DNA of 64,000 nt from an alpha proteobacterium SCGC AAA536-K22 (GTDB lineage: Bacteria; Pseudomonadota; Alphaproteobacteria; Puniceispirillales; Marisalimonadaceae), in assembly GCA_000421325.1 (NCBI GenBank), contig ATWQ01000003.1, positions 24,350-88,349 of the forward strand, given 5' to 3'. The notes under the pieces were generated by a model. The model made no database searches. It saw only the letters and a list, made by a program, of their open reading frames with translations, and was not told where the DNA came from. Shown here one piece after another: positions 17,899-30,544 of the stretch. Every line of letters begins with the position of its first letter. Position 1 is the first letter of the stretch. Made by a program: the position numbers and the translations under genes.

Positions 17899-18693
17899 AT
17901 GAAGCAATATTTAGATTTATTAGATTACGTATTAGAACATGGAAATGCTAAGGAAGATAGAACTGGAACAGGCACAAAATCTGTTTTTGGTTGGCAAATG
18001 CGTTTTGATTTAAATAAAGGTTTTCCTTTGTTGACTACTAAGAAACTACATTTAAGGTCAATTATTCACGAACTTCTATGGTTTATAAGGGGTGATACAA
18101 ATATATCTTATTTAAAAGAAAACAATGTGTCGATTTGGGATGAATGGGCTGACGAAAATGGAGATCTCGGACCCGTATACGGTAAACAATGGAGAAGTTG
18201 GAAAACCCCGGATGGGAGGAAGATTGATCAATTAAATGAAGTAATTAGTGAAATCAAGAATAACCCAACTTCAAGAAGAATGATTGTATCAGCTTGGAAT
18301 CCTTCAGATGTCGGTTCTATGGCATTGCCGCCTTGTCATTGTCTTTTTCAATTTTATGTGGCTAATAATAAATTATCTTGTCAATTATATCAGAGGAGTG
18401 CAGATATTTTTCTTGGGGTACCTTTTAATATAGCTTCTTACTCTCTTTTAACTCATATGATAGCAAATGTATGTAACTTATCAGTTGGTGATTTTGTTCA
18501 TACATTAGGTGATGCCCATTTATATAAGAATCATTTTGAACAAGCTAAAAAACAATTATCAAGATCTGTAAAAGATAGACCAAAATTAAAAATTTTAAAA
18601 AAACATATTAATATCAATGACTTTATTTTTGAAGATTTTGAAATTATTAATTATGATCCTCATCCTCATATTCCTGCTCTGGTAGCTGTTTAA
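17899..18693 (+). CDS. thyA: Thymidylate synthase
   Basis: ThyA methylates dUMP to dTMP using methylene-tetrahydrofolate and releases dihydrofolate. The 264 residues equal the length of the compact bacterial enzyme. Visible are the phosphate-binding Arg in [12 protein letters not shown], the [20 protein letters not shown] segment, the catalytic Cys in [10 protein letters not shown], and the dUMP-binding [17 protein letters not shown] and DAHLYKNH. The next gene starts on the base after the stop codon, so thyA and folA are translated as a unit. Confidence 0.98.
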   Translation: MKQYLDLLDYVLEHGNAKEDRTGTGTKSVFGWQMRFDLNKGFPLLTTKKLHLRSIIHELLWFIRGDTNISYLKENNVSIWDEWADENGDLGPVYGKQWRSWKTPDGRKIDQLNEVISEIKNNPTSRRMIVSAWNPSDVGSMALPPCHCLFQFYVANNKLSCQLYQRSADIFLGVPFNIASYSLLTHMIANVCNLSVGDFVHTLGDAHLYKNHFEQAKKQLSRSVKDRPKLKILKKHININDFIFEDFEIINYDPHPHIPALVAV

Positions 18694-19242
18694 ATGGCAA
18701 AAAAAAAAGATTTAAAAAATCCTATTGTGTGCATTGTGGCTATGAATCAAAATAGAGTTATTGGAGATGGTAATGATTTACTTTGGCATCTACCTGGTGA
18801 TTTAAAAAGATTAAAAATGATTACGATGGGCTCTCCTTTAATCATGGGGAGAAAAACTTGGGATTCAATTGGTAGACCTTTACCTGGAAGAGCTAGTATA
18901 GTCATAACTAATTCTCTTACCTGGAGAGCAGAAGGAGCTATTGTAGCAAATTCTTTTGAGGGTGCTGTTATTAAAGCTGATGAATGGATCGAAATAAATA
19001 AAAAAAATGGAAATGTAACTATACAAAATAAAATTTTTTTATTTGGTGGCGCGCAAATATATGAGATGGGATTAAAGTACTGTGACACCATTGAAATGAC
19101 TAAAGTAAAATTTAATGCGGCATCTGGATCTAAGTTTCCAGAATTGGAAGAAAAGAGCTGGAAAAAAACAAAGCTTAATTCTTTTGAACCAACCGCTAAT
19201 TCACCTGAATTTAGTTATTGGAATTACAGAAGAATTATTTAA
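18694..19242 (+). CDS. folA: Dihydrofolate reductase
   Basis: FolA regenerates tetrahydrofolate from the dihydrofolate produced by ThyA. The N-terminal IVAMNQNRVIGDGNDLLWHLPGD segment (split here by its Asp/Trp substrate loop), MGRKTWDSIGRPLPGR for NADPH and FLFGGAQIYEMGL are diagnostic. At 182 residues it is slightly longer than the E. coli enzyme, with an extra polar N-terminus. The start abuts the thyA stop. Confidence 0.96.
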   Translation: MAKKKDLKNPIVCIVAMNQNRVIGDGNDLLWHLPGDLKRLKMITMGSPLIMGRKTWDSIGRPLPGRASIVITNSLTWRAEGAIVANSFEGAVIKADEWIEINKKNGNVTIQNKIFLFGGAQIYEMGLKYCDTIEMTKVKFNAASGSKFPELEEKSWKKTKLNSFEPTANSPEFSYWNYRRII

Positions 19243-19248
19243 CCATAG

Positions 19249-20319
19249 TCATTGAATTATCCTAGGACTACGTTTATTGTTCATTTCTATAGTTTTTATT
19301 ATTTGGGATCCTATCTCTATATATTTTTGTGAAATAATACTATTTGGTTCTTTTTGCACAATTGGGTTCCCATCATCAGATGATATTCTTAAGCTTATAT
19401 CGAGAGGAATTTCATTTAAAAAAGGCACGCCTAATTTTTGAGCTTCAGCTTTCGCTCCACCATTTCCAAAAATTTCGTGTTTAGTGTCGCATTTAGTACA
19501 TTGGAAATAGCTCATGTTTTCAATTATACCTAAAATTGGAACATTCACTTTTTTGAACATGTTTAGTCCTTTTCGGGCATCTATTAATGACAAATCCTGG
19601 GGAGTGGAAACAATTATTGCACCAGCTAACTTTACTCTTTGAGAAAGGGTTAATTGTGCATCACCAGTTCCTGGAGGCATATCTATTATTAAAATATCAA
19701 GGTTTTGCCAATCTACATCTCTTAGTAATTGTTCAACAGCGCTCATTACCATAGGTCCTCGCCAAATCGTTGCAGCGTCTTCAGGTACTAAGTAGCCAAT
19801 GGACATGGCTTGTAAACCAAATGCATTATGTGGAACTATTTTCCCATCGTTACTTTTTGGTTTGTTGGATATACCTGTTAATTTTGGAAGACTTGGTCCA
19901 TAAATGTCAGCATCTAAAATTCCAACTTTATAATTTAATTTTAAAAGTGATAAAGCAATATTTATTGCAGTAGTTGATTTTCCAACACCACCTTTGCCAC
20001 TTGCGACCGCAATAATATATTTTGCAGGCCTTAGAGGAGCATTTTGTGAGTTTTTATTCTCCTTTTTTGTATTATGCGCTGTTAATATAATTTCTACTTG
20101 ATCAACTTGTTTGATTGACAATAATTTTTCTTGGATAAATTTCTTAATTTGCTGAGATTCATTTAATTGTTGGGGCAAAAGTTCAAGTGTGAAATGCACT
20201 GTATTATTTTCAAATTTTAATCCATTAATGAAATTGCTATCAAATATATTATTTGACTGATCTTGAAGAACAATAGATTTAAGGATTATTTTAACTTCAT
20301 CTAAAATTTTATCATCCAT
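19249..20319 (-). CDS. mrp: Mrp/ApbC iron-sulfur cluster carrier P-loop ATPase
   Basis: This NBP35/Mrp-type ATPase transfers Fe-S clusters to apoproteins. It has an N-terminal MIP18-like domain (about residues 1-85), a deviant Walker A SGKGGVGKSTTAIN (about 112), a switch region DADIYGPSLPKLTG, Walker B DILIIDMPPGTGDAQLTL, and the cluster-bridging CxxC in YFQCTKCDTKHEIFGNGG. Length (356) is typical. It is convergent with folA, 6 bp apart. A SUF system for cluster assembly is also in this window. Confidence 0.96.
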   Translation of the reverse strand: MDDKILDEVKIILKSIVLQDQSNNIFDSNFINGLKFENNTVHFTLELLPQQLNESQQIKKFIQEKLLSIKQVDQVEIILTAHNTKKENKNSQNAPLRPAKYIIAVASGKGGVGKSTTAINIALSLLKLNYKVGILDADIYGPSLPKLTGISNKPKSNDGKIVPHNAFGLQAMSIGYLVPEDAATIWRGPMVMSAVEQLLRDVDWQNLDILIIDMPPGTGDAQLTLSQRVKLAGAIIVSTPQDLSLIDARKGLNMFKKVNVPILGIIENMSYFQCTKCDTKHEIFGNGGAKAEAQKLGVPFLNEIPLDISLRISSDDGNPIVQKEPNSIISQKYIEIGSQIIKTIEMNNKRSPRIIQ

Positions 20320-20463
20320 TTGATTTTTTTCCAGAAATAATTTTTTATAAAGGTTGTAATTTTATACTATAGTGCAAATATCTATCTTACAATCACAATG
20401 GTATAAATGTATTAATTGTTAATTGTTTAGTTATTACTGTTAAACTTTCTGGAGTCTTAAAAA

Positions 20464-21561
20464 ATGATAATCAATAACATCAACGATAATGGCTCAGGTC
20501 CATGGGGAAATGGTGGCAATCAAAACCCTTGGGGTAAAAGACAAAATTCAAATGGAACACCTCCTGATGTTGATCAAATGCTCAAAGAAAGCAAAGATAA
20601 ATTAAAAAAAATGATGCCAACTGGGTTTGGGGGTGGCAAAGGTTTAACTATATTGTTATTCGTATTGTTAGGATTATGGTTAATGACTGGAATATATAGA
20701 GTTAATCCACAAGAGCAAGGTGTTGTAATGAGATTTGGTGAATGGGTAAGAACGACCCCTCCAGGGTTACATTATCATTTACCTACTCCAATTGAAAGTG
20801 TTATGACGCCTGACGTTACTAGAGATAATAGAATAGAAGTTGGGTATAGATCATTTGGCGGTGCTGCTACTAGTAGAAGAGATGTACCAGATGAATCAAA
20901 AATGATTACAGGTGATGAAAATAACATTGACATAGACTTTATTGTGTTTTGGAAAATTGCAGACGCTGGAGCTTACTTGTTTAATATTCAGGATCCCCCT
21001 GAAACAGTCAAAGTAGCAGCTCAGTCCGTTATGAGGGATATTATAGGTCAAACTAAAATTCAAACAGCCTTAACGGGTGGTAGACAGGACATTCAATTAA
21101 AAGCAAAAAATATGCTTCAAGAGTTATTAAACGAATATGAAGCTGGAGTTGAAATTAGAGATGTACAACTTTTGTCAGTTGATCCACCAGCTGAGGTTAT
21201 AGATGCATTTAATGATGTGCAAAGAGCAAGACAAGATAGAGACACATTAATTAATGAAGCGGAGGCTTTTAGAAATGACATTGTTCCAAGGGCTCGTGGA
21301 GAGGCAGCTCAATTAGTATCTGAAGCAGAAGCTTATGCAAGTGAAGTTGTTAACAGAGCCAAAGGTGATGCAGATAGATTCAACTCTATTTATAAAAGCT
21401 ACCAATTAAACCCAAAAGTAACTGAGTCTAGAATATATTTGGAAACTATGGAGAAGGTTTTTTCAAGAGTTAAAAAAATAATAATGGACAAATCTGCAAG
21501 CACATCAGGGGTTGTTCCTTATCTTCCATTAGACCAATTAAAGCAAAAAGGTAATAAATAA
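20464..21561 (+). CDS. hflK: HflK, FtsH-protease regulator (SPFH family)
   Basis: HflK pairs with HflC in a membrane cage around the FtsH protease. It starts with a Gly/Asn-rich cytoplasmic segment (GSGPWGNGGNQNPWGKR, about 10-27) typical of HflK. One membrane helix follows (about 62-78), then the SPFH/band-7 domain (VNPQEQGVVMRFGEW onward) and a long helical coiled coil (DVQRARQDRDTLINEAEAF). Length 365. Its stop overlaps the hflC start by one base. Confidence 0.96.
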   Translation: MIINNINDNGSGPWGNGGNQNPWGKRQNSNGTPPDVDQMLKESKDKLKKMMPTGFGGGKGLTILLFVLLGLWLMTGIYRVNPQEQGVVMRFGEWVRTTPPGLHYHLPTPIESVMTPDVTRDNRIEVGYRSFGGAATSRRDVPDESKMITGDENNIDIDFIVFWKIADAGAYLFNIQDPPETVKVAAQSVMRDIIGQTKIQTALTGGRQDIQLKAKNMLQELLNEYEAGVEIRDVQLLSVDPPAEVIDAFNDVQRARQDRDTLINEAEAFRNDIVPRARGEAAQLVSEAEAYASEVVNRAKGDADRFNSIYKSYQLNPKVTESRIYLETMEKVFSRVKKIIMDKSASTSGVVPYLPLDQLKQKGNK

Positions 21562-22430
21562 TGTCTACTTATAAAGTTATAACTGGTGCGAGTATATTAA
21601 TATTTTTATTTGGCCTCTTAAGCTCTTTTTTTACAGTTAACCAAACCCAGCAAGCTTTAGTTCTTCAATTTGGTGAACCTAAAAGGCTAGTTAACAAGCC
21701 TGGCCTAAATTTTAAAATACCTTTTGTACAAGAAGTTACATATTTTGAAAAAAGGGTGTTATCTTTAGTATCAAAAGATTCTGAGGAAGTTATTTTAGCT
21801 GACCAAAAAAGGCTTGAAGTTGATACATATTCAAGATTTAAGATTGTTGACCCACTTTTATTTTATCAAACCGTTAGAAGTGAATTTGGCGCTCGTCAGA
21901 GATTAGAGTCAATTATTGATTCATCAGTTAGGAGGGTTTTTGGAAAATTTGAACTAACTGCAATTTTATCTGACGCTAGAACTAAAATTGTTGATGACAT
22001 AAGCGGCGAAGTTGGTTCTACAATAAAAAAATTAGGTATGGAAATAATTGATGTGCGTATAAGGAGGGCGGATTACCCAGAAGCCACTAGCCAAAACATT
22101 TTTGACAGAATGAAAACCGAAAGAGAGCAGGAAGCTAAAGAATTTAGAGCAGAAGGTGCTGAAGAAGCTCAAAAAATTAGAGCTATTGCGGAAAAAACCA
22201 AAGTAGTTTTGGTTGCAGAAAGTAAAAGGAAAGCTGAAGCCCTAAGAGGTGAAGGTGATGGACTTGCTATTAAGATTTACTCAGATGCTTTTGGTCAAGA
22301 CGAAAAGTTTTTCAAATTTTATCGTTCAATGCTTGCTTACGAGAATACATTTTCTGATGACGGTACGACAATGTTGTTGAGTCCTGATAGTGATTTCTTT
22401 AGTTTCTTTGGTAACCAAAGTGGTAAATAG
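21561..22430 (+). CDS. hflC: HflC, FtsH-protease regulator (SPFH family)
   Basis: This is the partner of HflK: an N-terminal membrane helix (about residues 5-25), then an SPFH domain beginning NQTQQALVLQFGEPKRLV. The helical segment MKTEREQEAKEFRAEGAEEA follows and the protein has 289 residues. One-base overlap (ATGA type) with hflK shows coupled translation. The hflK-hflC-degP order is the common proteobacterial quality-control arrangement. Confidence 0.96.
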   Translation: MSTYKVITGASILIFLFGLLSSFFTVNQTQQALVLQFGEPKRLVNKPGLNFKIPFVQEVTYFEKRVLSLVSKDSEEVILADQKRLEVDTYSRFKIVDPLLFYQTVRSEFGARQRLESIIDSSVRRVFGKFELTAILSDARTKIVDDISGEVGSTIKKLGMEIIDVRIRRADYPEATSQNIFDRMKTEREQEAKEFRAEGAEEAQKIRAIAEKTKVVLVAESKRKAEALRGEGDGLAIKIYSDAFGQDEKFFKFYRSMLAYENTFSDDGTTMLLSPDSDFFSFFGNQSGK

Positions 22431-22545
22431 ATTTTGGCCATCCCATCTTTTGCTTTGTTAACTATCATAATTGTTCAAAGATTTAGCCTTAAAGCTGCCT
22501 TTTTGTATTAGTATCAAAATAATAAATTAATTTTATGGTGAATAT

Positions 22546-23988
22546 ATGTTTTTTATATCAAAATTTTTTAATACTTTTAGTCATATAATTGGGAACAGTT
22601 GTTTTATATTATTTTTCTCAATTAGCATCGCTAATGCTAAAAGTGCTCCTGATAGCTTTGCTGACCTTGCAGAAAAACTTAGTCCTTCTGTAGTGAACAT
22701 TTCTACAACCACAGTTATAGAACAAAGAAATAGAGAGATGCCTTCTTTTCCTCCTGGATCTCCTTTTGAAGATTTCTTTAAACAATTTGAAAAACCAAAT
22801 GGTAAAAAAAGGAAAGCGCAATCACTGGGTTCAGGTTTTATTATTGATGAGGCAGGATATGTAATTACAAATAATCATGTAATAGATAACGCAGAAAAAA
22901 TTATGGTTATTTTATATGACGATACTTCTTTTGAAGCAAAGGTTGTAGGTAAGGATCCAAAGACAGATGTTGCCCTTTTAAAAATTGAGCCTAAGAAAAC
23001 CAAATTAAAAGCTGTAAAATTTGGTAATTCTAATGATCTTAGAGTTGGCGATTGGGTCATGGCTATTGGAAATCCATTTGGATTTGGTGGTACAGTAACT
23101 GCTGGTATTGTATCTGCTAGAGGCAGAAATTTATCAGGATCTTATGATGACTACATTCAAACTGATGCTTCGATTAATCGAGGTAACTCTGGTGGTCCGT
23201 TATTTGATATGAATGGCAAGGTAGTAGGTATAAATACAGCTATATTCTCTCAATCCGGTGGTTCTGTAGGAATTGGATTTGCAGTTTCATCCAATTTAGC
23301 AAAACAAGTTACAGATCAACTTAAGGAATTTGGAAGAACAAAAAGAGGGTGGCTTGGTGTTCTTATTCAAGAAATTTCTAAAGAAATTGCTGATAGTTTA
23401 GGTATGAAAACAGCAAAGGGAGCTTTGGTTTCTTCCGCCACTGAAGGCGGTCCCGCTGAAAAAGCCGGTGTAAAAACTGGTGATGTAATATTAAAATTTA
23501 ACAATATTGCAATTGCGAATATGAAGGAACTTCCTAAAGTTGTTGCTGGAACCCCAGTTGGTAAATCGGTTCCCTTGGTAATTTTAAGAAATGGCAAAGA
23601 ATTAACTCTTAATGTAACGTTAGGCGAGCTTGAGTTAGCAGAAAAAGAAAATTTAATTGGCAAAACCAGTTCAAAAAATGCTAAATCCAAAGACTATGAT
23701 AAGTTAGGCTTTGTTGCAGAAGAGTTGAACAGCAAAAATAAGTTAAAATTTAAACTTAAAAATATTGATAAAGGTGTTATAATAACATCTGTCAAAGATA
23801 ATAGTTCTGCTCAAGATGCGGGTCTTTTACCAGGTATGGTAATTGTTAGAGTTGGTCAAATTGAAGTTAATTCTCTAAGTGTTGTTGATGAAGCAATTAA
23901 AAATGCTTTAAAACAAAAAAGAAAGGCCTTGTTACTTTTAGTAAAAGTTGAAAATGGCAGTAGGTTTGTTGCTCTAGAACTTAGATAA
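22546..23988 (+). CDS. degP: Periplasmic Do-family serine protease (DegP/MucD type)
   Basis: This is a periplasmic chaperone-protease for misfolded envelope proteins. A signal peptide with a probable cleavage after SIANA (residue 31) precedes a trypsin-like domain. Its triad is visible in NNHVIDN (His), TDVALLKI (Asp) and INRGNSGGPLF (Ser). Two PDZ domains follow at about 255-350 and 385-475. Length (480) matches the MucD/DegP group. It follows hflKC in the same direction after 115 bp. Confidence 0.95.
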   Translation: MFFISKFFNTFSHIIGNSCFILFFSISIANAKSAPDSFADLAEKLSPSVVNISTTTVIEQRNREMPSFPPGSPFEDFFKQFEKPNGKKRKAQSLGSGFIIDEAGYVITNNHVIDNAEKIMVILYDDTSFEAKVVGKDPKTDVALLKIEPKKTKLKAVKFGNSNDLRVGDWVMAIGNPFGFGGTVTAGIVSARGRNLSGSYDDYIQTDASINRGNSGGPLFDMNGKVVGINTAIFSQSGGSVGIGFAVSSNLAKQVTDQLKEFGRTKRGWLGVLIQEISKEIADSLGMKTAKGALVSSATEGGPAEKAGVKTGDVILKFNNIAIANMKELPKVVAGTPVGKSVPLVILRNGKELTLNVTLGELELAEKENLIGKTSSKNAKSKDYDKLGFVAEELNSKNKLKFKLKNIDKGVIITSVKDNSSAQDAGLLPGMVIVRVGQIEVNSLSVVDEAIKNALKQKRKALLLLVKVENGSRFVALELR

Positions 23989-23997
23989 ATTATAATA

Positions 23998-24918
23998 TTA
24001 AGATATCATTTGTTTGTCTGAATACCCTTGTGCATACAACAAACCTAGAAGATTAGTGTTTTTGAAGTGAATGTTAGCTTCTTTTTCTAATCCTATTCTA
24101 CCATTATATGAAACTCCAAAGCCCGCTTTTTTTATCATCTCAATATCATTTGCCCCATCTCCAACACAAATTGTGTCTTCATAATTTAATTTATTTTTAG
24201 TAACATATTGATCTAAATACCAAGCTTTTGCTTGCTTATCTAATATTGGTTCTAAAACCCTACCTGTTAGACACATTTTATTTAAATTATTATGCGAGAT
24301 TTCAAGTGAATTCGCATGAGTATAATCAAAACCTAACAATGTTTTTAAATATTCAGTTAAAAAAGTAAATCCCCCCGATACGAGGACAGTAATTGAGTTA
24401 TTGTGTTTCATAGTTTTAATCAACTCTATAGCACCGTCATTGATACTAATACCTTTCTTTAAATTTTCTAATATTTCAGCTGGTTGATCTTTAAGAATAG
24501 CGACCCTTTCTAACAATGCTTTTTTAAAATCAATTTGACCATTCATTGCTTCATTTGTTATTCTGACAACTTCCTTTTCCTTGCCAATTTGTCTTGCTAG
24601 TTCATCTAAACTTTCTTCTCTAATAATAGTGCTGTCCATGTCAGCCAAAAGTAATTTCTTTTTTCTATCTTTTGTTACCTTGATAAAATTACAGTCGATA
24701 TTATTTCTTGAGAGTAAATTTACAGTAAAATTTTGAAGCTCTAAATCAATATTTTTATTTTGAAGCTCTAATTCATAAGCTTTTTTAGGACTTAATTCTC
24801 TAAAGTTCTTTTTTTGAAATACTATGTCTTTAAATTTTGTTGAGATATAGTCAAGAATATCGTTGTTAATTTTATATCCAGTAGTATTAGAAATTAATAA
24901 ATATTGTTTCATGAACAT
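23998..24918 (-). CDS. serB: Phosphoserine phosphatase
   Basis: SerB is a HAD-superfamily enzyme that makes serine from phosphoserine. The nucleophile motif is LLADMDSTIIREESLDELA (about residues 91-109). Motif II is in VLVSGGFTFLTEYLK, and motif III/IV is in CVGDGANDIEMIKKAGFGVSY. About 85 N-terminal residues form the degenerate ACT-like domain normal for proteobacterial SerB. Length 306. It is divergent from miaA with a gap of 23 bp. Confidence 0.95.
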   Translation of the reverse strand: MFMKQYLLISNTTGYKINNDILDYISTKFKDIVFQKKNFRELSPKKAYELELQNKNIDLELQNFTVNLLSRNNIDCNFIKVTKDRKKKLLLADMDSTIIREESLDELARQIGKEKEVVRITNEAMNGQIDFKKALLERVAILKDQPAEILENLKKGISINDGAIELIKTMKHNNSITVLVSGGFTFLTEYLKTLLGFDYTHANSLEISHNNLNKMCLTGRVLEPILDKQAKAWYLDQYVTKNKLNYEDTICVGDGANDIEMIKKAGFGVSYNGRIGLEKEANIHFKNTNLLGLLYAQGYSDKQMIS

Positions 24919-24941
24919 TTAGTTATATTATTGTATTTGCT

Positions 24942-25868
24942 ATGTCTAGTTTGTTAAATGTTGAGAAGTTGTTTGATTTATCAAAGAATAATTATTCTTT
25001 TGCTAACGATATGATCATAATTGCCGGTCCAACAGGTGTTGGAAAGTCTAAAATAGCAATCGAGTTAGCAAAAAAAATTAATGGTGTTCTAATAAATGCG
25101 GATTCAGTACAAGTGTATAAAGACCTTTTTTTATTATCTGCTAGACCATCAAAATTAGATATTCAACAAGTTCCTCATTTTTTATATGGATATGTTAATT
25201 CTGAAATTAACTATTCGGTTGCGGATTGGCTTTTAAAATTAGAAAAAACTTTAATTGATATAGAGTTGAAAAATAAAATACCTATTTTAGTTGGTGGGTC
25301 AGGGTTGTATATCAATGCGGTTATAAATGGCTTAGTTAATATTCCAGTTGTTTCACAAAAAATTAAAAACGAGAGTTTATCAAGGTTTAATGATGTAGGG
25401 ATCGAAAAGTTTAGACAAATTAATTTCAAAATTGACCCTGGTTTTGTACAAAATAATTATGACAAACATAGGTTGCTAAGGGCTTATAGTATATTTCTTG
25501 AAACAAAAAAAAATATATCTTTTTGGCATAAACAATCCAGAGTTAGAAGTGTAAACAAGAACATTTATTCTTTTTTTATAAAATCTGAAAGAAAGTTAAT
25601 ATATAAAAAATGTGAAATTAGATTTGACAATATGCTTGCAAAAGGAGCTGTTGAAGAGGTCAAAAAATTGCATTATCTTAACATTGACAGATCACTTCCT
25701 ATTTCAAAAAGTTTAGGGGTTAAATGGCTTTTAAATTATCTCGACAATAAAATTTCATTTGAAGAAGCTGTAATATTAAGTAAAAGAGATACAAGAAGAT
25801 ATGTTAAAAGACAATTTACATGGTTTAATCATAATTATATTCCGTACAAAACATTAATATTAGAATAA
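24942..25868 (+). CDS. miaA: tRNA dimethylallyltransferase
   Basis: MiaA adds an isopentenyl group to A37 of tRNAs reading UNN codons. The P-loop IIAGPTGVGKSKIAIELA (about residues 26-43), the DSVQVYKDL segment, the PILVGGSGLYINAVINGL motif and the C-terminal tRNA-binding helices (RYVKRQFTWFNH) are all present. Length 308. The first 20 residues are a short extension. Confidence 0.95.
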   Translation: MSSLLNVEKLFDLSKNNYSFANDMIIIAGPTGVGKSKIAIELAKKINGVLINADSVQVYKDLFLLSARPSKLDIQQVPHFLYGYVNSEINYSVADWLLKLEKTLIDIELKNKIPILVGGSGLYINAVINGLVNIPVVSQKIKNESLSRFNDVGIEKFRQINFKIDPGFVQNNYDKHRLLRAYSIFLETKKNISFWHKQSRVRSVNKNIYSFFIKSERKLIYKKCEIRFDNMLAKGAVEEVKKLHYLNIDRSLPISKSLGVKWLLNYLDNKISFEEAVILSKRDTRRYVKRQFTWFNHNYIPYKTLILE

Positions 25869-25977
25869 AATTTCATATTTACGAATGTAATTATAACTTT
25901 ATATTATAAAGTTGACGATTTTAAAAATTGTTGTTAACAAATAATTTATAATATCAATATGAAAGAATTAATAAAAA

Positions 25978-27741
25978 ATGGCTATAGACAAAACAATAAC
26001 TGGTGCAGAAGCTGTAATAACAGCTCTTGTAGAAAATGGGGTGGAGGTTATATTTGGATACCCTGGAGGTGCTGTTCTACCTTTATATGACGCTATATTT
26101 GATAACAAAAAAATCAAACATATATTGGTTAGGCATGAACAAGCTGCTGTGCATGCAGCCGAAGGCTATGCTCGATCTACAGGTAAAGTTGGATGTGTAT
26201 TAGTTACATCTGGGCCTGGCGCTACTAACGCAATTACAGGATTAACTGATGCTTTAATGGATTCTATTCCAGTTATTTGCCTTAGTGGTCAAGTTCCAAC
26301 ACATTTAATTGGTACTGACGCATTTCAAGAAGCTGATACTACAGGAATTTCAAGGCCGTGCACTAAACATAATTATTTAGTTAAGGATGCAGATAATTTG
26401 TGTGATATTATTCATGAGTCCTTTTATATTGCATCAACTGGACGACCGGGACCAGTACTTATTGATTTGCCAAAAGATGTTCAGCTTACAAAGATTAAAT
26501 ATAATAAAAAAAGAAATAGAATTAAAAACAAATCAAGTAACAATAACCCAAAAATTAATATGAAAATAATTACTAAAGTTGTAGATCTTCTCGTTAATGC
26601 ACAAAAACCAATTATTTATGCTGGTGGCGGAGTAATTAATGCAGGACCTAAAACATCAACTCTTTTAACTGAGTTGGTCGACTTGTTAAATTCTCCAGTA
26701 ACACTTACATTGATGGGATTAGGTTCTGTATCAAACGATAATAAAAATTTCTTAGGAATGCTTGGAATGCACGGAACTTATGAAGCTAATTTGGCTATGC
26801 ATAATTGTGATGTAATGCTAAATGTTGGAGCTCGTTTTGATGATAGAGTCACAGGTAGGTTAAATGCTTTTGCCCCTAATTCCAAAAAAATTCATATTGA
26901 TATAGATAAATCTTCTATTAATAAGGTTGTATCAGTAGATTTTGGAATAGTTGGAGACTGTAAAGAAGTTTTAACTATTTTAGTTCAAGAAATTAAAAAG
27001 TTACACAACCAAAAGATTTTGAAATCAAAAACAGACTGGTGGACTCAAATCAAAGAATGGAAAAAGAAAGATTCTTTAGGCTTTAAACAAATAGGCAAAA
27101 ATATAAAGCCACAACAAGCTATAAAATCTTTGTATAATAAGACAAAGAGTTTTGATACTTTCATTACCACAGAGGTAGGTCAACATCAGATGTGGGCCGC
27201 ACAATATTTTGGTTTTTCAAAGCCTAATCATTGGATGACATCTGGAGGTTTGGGTACAATGGGGTATGGGCTCCCATCTTCTGTGGGTGTTCAAATAGCT
27301 CACCCAGATTCATTGGTTATTGATATTTCTGGTGAAGCTTCCTTTTTGATGAATATGCAAGAGCTTTCAACAATCGTTCAATATAATTTACCCGTTAAAA
27401 TTTTTATTTTAAATAATCAATGGATGGGTATGGTAAGACAATGGCAAGAATTAAATCATGGTTCAAGATATAGTGAGAGTTATACAGAATCTTTGCCAGA
27501 TTTTGTTTTGCTAGCAAAAAGTTTTGGTATCAAAGGATTAAGGGTAGAAGAAATAGATAAATTAGATTCTACGATTGACGAAATGCTTAATACCAATGGT
27601 CCAGTAATTGCTGATATTAGAGTTGAAAAAGAGGAAAACTGCTTCCCAATGATACCCTCTGGTGCTGCCCATAACGAAATGATTTTAGGTGCAGAGGATA
27701 AACCAAAAGATACATCAGACGCTGGTCTTGCTCTCGTATAA
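25978..27741 (+). CDS. ilvB: Acetolactate synthase large subunit
   Basis: This thiamine-diphosphate enzyme makes acetolactate, the first common step of valine, leucine and isoleucine synthesis. The N-terminal glutamate lies in VIFGYPGGAVLPLYD and HEQAAVHAAEGYARS. The central FAD domain has GARFDDRVTG. The ThDP metal motif reads DISGEASFLMNMQELST with NNQWMGMVRQW. The usual GDG/GDA Asp is Glu here, a variant I associate with alphaproteobacterial IlvB. Length 587. It heads an ilvB-ilvH-ilvC cluster. Confidence 0.96.
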   Translation: MAIDKTITGAEAVITALVENGVEVIFGYPGGAVLPLYDAIFDNKKIKHILVRHEQAAVHAAEGYARSTGKVGCVLVTSGPGATNAITGLTDALMDSIPVICLSGQVPTHLIGTDAFQEADTTGISRPCTKHNYLVKDADNLCDIIHESFYIASTGRPGPVLIDLPKDVQLTKIKYNKKRNRIKNKSSNNNPKINMKIITKVVDLLVNAQKPIIYAGGGVINAGPKTSTLLTELVDLLNSPVTLTLMGLGSVSNDNKNFLGMLGMHGTYEANLAMHNCDVMLNVGARFDDRVTGRLNAFAPNSKKIHIDIDKSSINKVVSVDFGIVGDCKEVLTILVQEIKKLHNQKILKSKTDWWTQIKEWKKKDSLGFKQIGKNIKPQQAIKSLYNKTKSFDTFITTEVGQHQMWAAQYFGFSKPNHWMTSGGLGTMGYGLPSSVGVQIAHPDSLVIDISGEASFLMNMQELSTIVQYNLPVKIFILNNQWMGMVRQWQELNHGSRYSESYTESLPDFVLLAKSFGIKGLRVEEIDKLDSTIDEMLNTNGPVIADIRVEKEENCFPMIPSGAAHNEMILGAEDKPKDTSDAGLALV

Positions 27742-27753
27742 GGTGATTTGTAA

Positions 27754-29377
<1,624 letters not shown>

Positions 29378-29439
29378 TATTTATTAATTCAATAATATAC
29401 GTTACTAATTTAGACTAAATTTAAGTTTAGTTATTTTAA

Positions 29440-30510
<1,071 letters not shown>

Positions 30511-30544
30511 TTTAAATTTAATGATTAATAATAAGTGAGAAAAG

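Noticed and set aside
25895..25913. Hairpin AACTTTAT-ATT-ATAAAGTT after miaA as terminator or ilv attenuator
   Set aside because: All AT pairs except one per arm, no U tract behind it, and no leader peptide rich in Ile, Leu or Val was found before ilvB.
27331..27370. Glu instead of the metal-binding Asp in the thiamine-diphosphate motif of IlvB
   Set aside because: Other alphaproteobacterial IlvB proteins have the same GE variant as far as I recall, so it is not a defect.
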